A stretch of 23,929 nt of DNA, from positions 1 through 23,929 of the forward strand of contig JAEWYI010000017.1 of NCBI GenBank assembly GCA_023395735.1, in the 5' to 3' direction. This document shows, in pieces, positions 22,388-23,929 of this stretch (the stretch's first letter is position 1; every line of letters begins with the position of its first letter). The position numbers and the translations under genes were made by a program. The notes below the pieces were generated by a model that saw nothing but the letters and a program-made list of their open reading frames with translations, did not search any database and was not told the DNA's origin. This DNA is from Cyanobacteria bacterium OH_SFB_17. GTDB lineage: Bacteria > Cyanobacteriota > Vampirovibrionia > Gastranaerophilales > Gastranaerophilaceae.

Positions 22388-23677
22388 CTAAGCCAAATTA
22401 TGCTCTTTTTTCAATTTTTCATGGATTTCTTTTTTAACCTGAAACTCTTTGTTTCCTTTATCCATATATCTCATTGCGACGATTATTCCTGGTACAATCA
22501 AACCAAGAGCGCCGATTGAGGCCGCCATATTTTTTATAATCGACCATCTTTTTGTATTTATAGCTTTTGATATAAATTTATCAATATCGCCATTTTCCGG
22601 TGAATGAGCCGCTTTATAGAAATTTTCAATTTTTTGTTTTATCCCTATTTGTTTTTTTGTTCCTCTAATTTGGTCAAGATCAATAAATTTAGTAGAATCA
22701 ATAGTGTTTTTTTCATCCAAAACAGATATGATTTCTGCTTTTTTAGCCATTTTAACTACCAAATTATCTGATTTATCAAAAAGAGAATCATAAAGCTCGA
22801 CATCTTTTACGTTTGTCGAGAATTCTTTCAAATCAGTCTCTATTGTTTTATTTTTAATTGCTTGTTGGAATTCTTCATCTTGCAAAATTCTTATATCCAA
22901 ATCGATTGGCTTATTCTTCTTTGCAGAATTTTGTTCGATTTTGTTTTGAACCCAAGGCCCCAAGAAATACATACTTGCCCAGAATCCGCCTTCTTTTACT
23001 ACATATCCAACAAAATCTTGAGGATTTCTAGACTCGGCAAGTCTTTCTGTTGTGATTCCGCCGTCAATTATCATGGTATTTTTTACAGGATCAAACATAA
23101 ACTGTTTTAAAGGCTCTAAATTCATACCGAAGCTTGGTTTTTGCCCTGATTCTTGTTTTTGCTCTTGCGCTTTTTTTATTTTTTCCGCGTGTTCTTTTTT
23201 AAATTCTTCTACAATTGCCTTTTCTGTTTGCTTGTGTCTGAAAATTGTCAACGCAGAATAAGAAGCTAAAGTAAGCGCTGTTGCCGCTGCAAATTTTGCT
23301 ACCGCAAGGCCTTTAAATGTTTTTTCGTGTTTTAAAACCTTATCAAATGCATCTTGCAATTCGGGGGCTGCATGTTCTTTCGCTTTTTGAAAAATGTCTT
23401 TGTTCTTTAAAATTCTGACATCAATATCCGGATTAAATTTCGCTGCTTTATAAACGGTTTTGTCAATAATTTTTTTGAAAACTGGAATACCCATAAGCCA
23501 GATGATTTGAGTACCAAATTCATCCATAAATCTGTCTTTGCCTTCAACAGAATTTCCTGTTACATAAGAACCCGCCGTCATGCCTGCGGTGTTTGCAACA
23601 TCTTTAATTCCAAGGGGTATAAGAGAGCTATTGCTTCCTAGTGTAGAAAATATTTTTGTACTTGTTATGCCTATCAT
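22388..23677 (-). CDS. Membrane protein with two copies of a helix-rich module
   Basis: I do not recognise a named family, though lysine-rich proteins of this style appear in Gastranaerophilales-type genomes (inference). The 429-residue protein is internally duplicated. Residues 52-99 (IIWLMGIPVFKKIIDK, then PDIDVRILKNKDIFQKA) correspond to 228-273 (FWASMYFLGPWVQNKI, then IDLDIRILQDEEFQQA). Each copy is later followed by a membrane helix with a basic edge: AAATALTLASYSALTIFRHKQ near 130-150 and MAASIGALGLIVPGIIVAMRY near 384-404. A charged Lys/Glu/Gln linker lies between them (150-180). There is no cleavable signal peptide. GAAGGAAC is the ribosome binding site. A 26-codon ORF lies just upstream on the same strand and may be in the same mRNA. 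Confidence 0.8.
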   Translation of the reverse strand: MIGITSTKIFSTLGSNSSLIPLGIKDVANTAGMTAGSYVTGNSVEGKDRFMDEFGTQIIWLMGIPVFKKIIDKTVYKAAKFNPDIDVRILKNKDIFQKAKEHAAPELQDAFDKVLKHEKTFKGLAVAKFAAATALTLASYSALTIFRHKQTEKAIVEEFKKEHAEKIKKAQEQKQESGQKPSFGMNLEPLKQFMFDPVKNTMIIDGGITTERLAESRNPQDFVGYVVKEGGFWASMYFLGPWVQNKIEQNSAKKNKPIDLDIRILQDEEFQQAIKNKTIETDLKEFSTNVKDVELYDSLFDKSDNLVVKMAKKAEIISVLDEKNTIDSTKFIDLDQIRGTKKQIGIKQKIENFYKAAHSPENGDIDKFISKAINTKRWSIIKNMAASIGALGLIVPGIIVAMRYMDKGNKEFQVKKEIHEKLKKEHNLA

Positions 23678-23691
23678 TTTGTTCCTTCTCG

Positions 23692-23704
23692 GGCGCTATT
23701 CGCC
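23692..23704 (-). repeat. GC-rich hairpin next to the ribosome binding site
   Basis: GGCG and CGCC form a 4-bp stem with a 5-base loop, about four bases upstream of the ribosome binding site of the 22388-23677 gene. The same heptamer GGCGAAT with a following C-rich run occurs again at 23755-23767 inside the small ORF. Confidence 0.35.
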
Positions 23705-23718
23705 TGCACTTATCTGAA

Positions 23719-23799
23719 TCACAGACCCCAAATTAAATTCATTAATCTGACGATGGGGGCATTCGCCTTTTCAGTTGTGCGTCGTCGAATATTTTTCAT
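23719..23799 (-). CDS. Putative 26-residue small protein or leader peptide
   Basis: On the minus strand an ATG at 23799 opens a 26-codon frame ending in TGA. The peptide begins MKNIRRRTTEKANAPI and ends VRLMNLIWGL: a basic N-terminal half and a hydrophobic C-terminal half. A strong ribosome binding site (AGAAAGGAAA) lies about five bases upstream, better than most in the window, which is the main evidence. The stop is 41 bases before the start of the large membrane-protein gene. The region holds the last 252 bases of the window and is otherwise AT-rich, with a weak -10 (AATAAT region near 23835). It could be a small membrane-active protein or a translated leader controlling the downstream gene. 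No homologue is known to me. Confidence 0.5.
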   Translation of the reverse strand: MKNIRRRTTEKANAPIVRLMNLIWGL

Positions 23800-23929
23800 A
23801 GAAATTTCCTTTCTTTTGTTTAAAGTGTCGTGAATATTATTCATGCCATGTTTTTTAAATATTTTTATAATTCGTAACATGTTTTTATTGATTTTTCACA
23901 TTAAAAAGACCTTTAAAATTTTGTTTTTT

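Noticed and set aside
23678..23800. A known riboswitch in the leader of the right-end gene
   Set aside because: I compared by eye with fluoride, c-di-AMP, THF and cobalamin motifs and none fits; the small ORF explains much of the conserved-looking sequence.

Overview
The window is AT-rich bacterial chromosome, densely coded on both strands. No rRNA, tRNA, insertion sequence or CRISPR array was seen. Kdo transferase WaaA and a complete dTDP-L-rhamnose pathway point to a diderm cell with lipopolysaccharide. Superoxide reductase, ferritin and an oxygen-sensitive-type acyl-CoA dehydratase activase point to an anaerobe. The gene style, including a lysine-rich duplicated-module membrane protein at the right end and a zinc-ribbon protein with a long RPQQGGYN-repeat tract, fits an uncultured gut lineage such as Candidatus Gastranaerophilales (Melainabacteria/Vampirovibrionia). 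That placement is an inference from style, not a search result.

Layout. 1-1384 (+): the end of a dicarboxylate/amino-acid:cation symporter and an unrecognised protein with two GFWG segments. 1481-3320 (-): ribosomal protein S21 (rpsU, only 57 aa), a CxxCxxCC (YkgJ-like) protein, and a superoxide reductase-ferritin pair with overlapping reading frames. 3538-4481: a second YkgJ-like protein (+) and a PQ-loop-like membrane protein (-). 4606-8004 (+): rlmN, a DUF115/MptE-like protein and dtd, closely packed or overlapping. 8179-10727 (+): the zinc-ribbon/prion-like protein, then rimM and trmD. 10731-13853: a PEBP-family protein (-), waaA (+) and an acyl-CoA dehydratase activase (+). 13872-19783 (-): one polysaccharide operon (SIS isomerase, two-domain glycosyltransferase, rfbC, rfbB, rfbD, rfbA) behind a good sigma-70-type promoter. 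19945-21469 (-): three phage tail-like genes in their own transcription unit, with no other phage genes nearby. 21582-22370 (+): an HpcH/HpaI-like aldolase. 22388-23799 (-): the duplicated-module membrane protein preceded by a 26-codon small ORF with its own ribosome binding site.

How the parts relate. The 4.6-10.7 kb block is mostly tRNA/rRNA modification, ribosome maturation and tRNA quality control, so the prion-like protein and the DUF115 protein embedded there may have related roles. waaA and the 13.9-19.8 kb operon together build cell-surface glycan. The superoxide reductase and ferritin probably form an oxidative-stress/iron unit.

Most notable signals: (i) the zinc-ribbon/RPQQGGYN/tandem-domain protein of the rimM-trmD operon; (ii) at least four genes (ATGs at 2344-, 3538+, 4606+, 11410+) whose -10 box lies only 6-8 nt from the start codon with no Shine-Dalgarno sequence, suggesting leaderless mRNAs; (iii) the isolated phage-tail cassette; (iv) the unannotated 26-residue ORF at 23719-23799. 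No intergenic stretch exceeds 300 bases.
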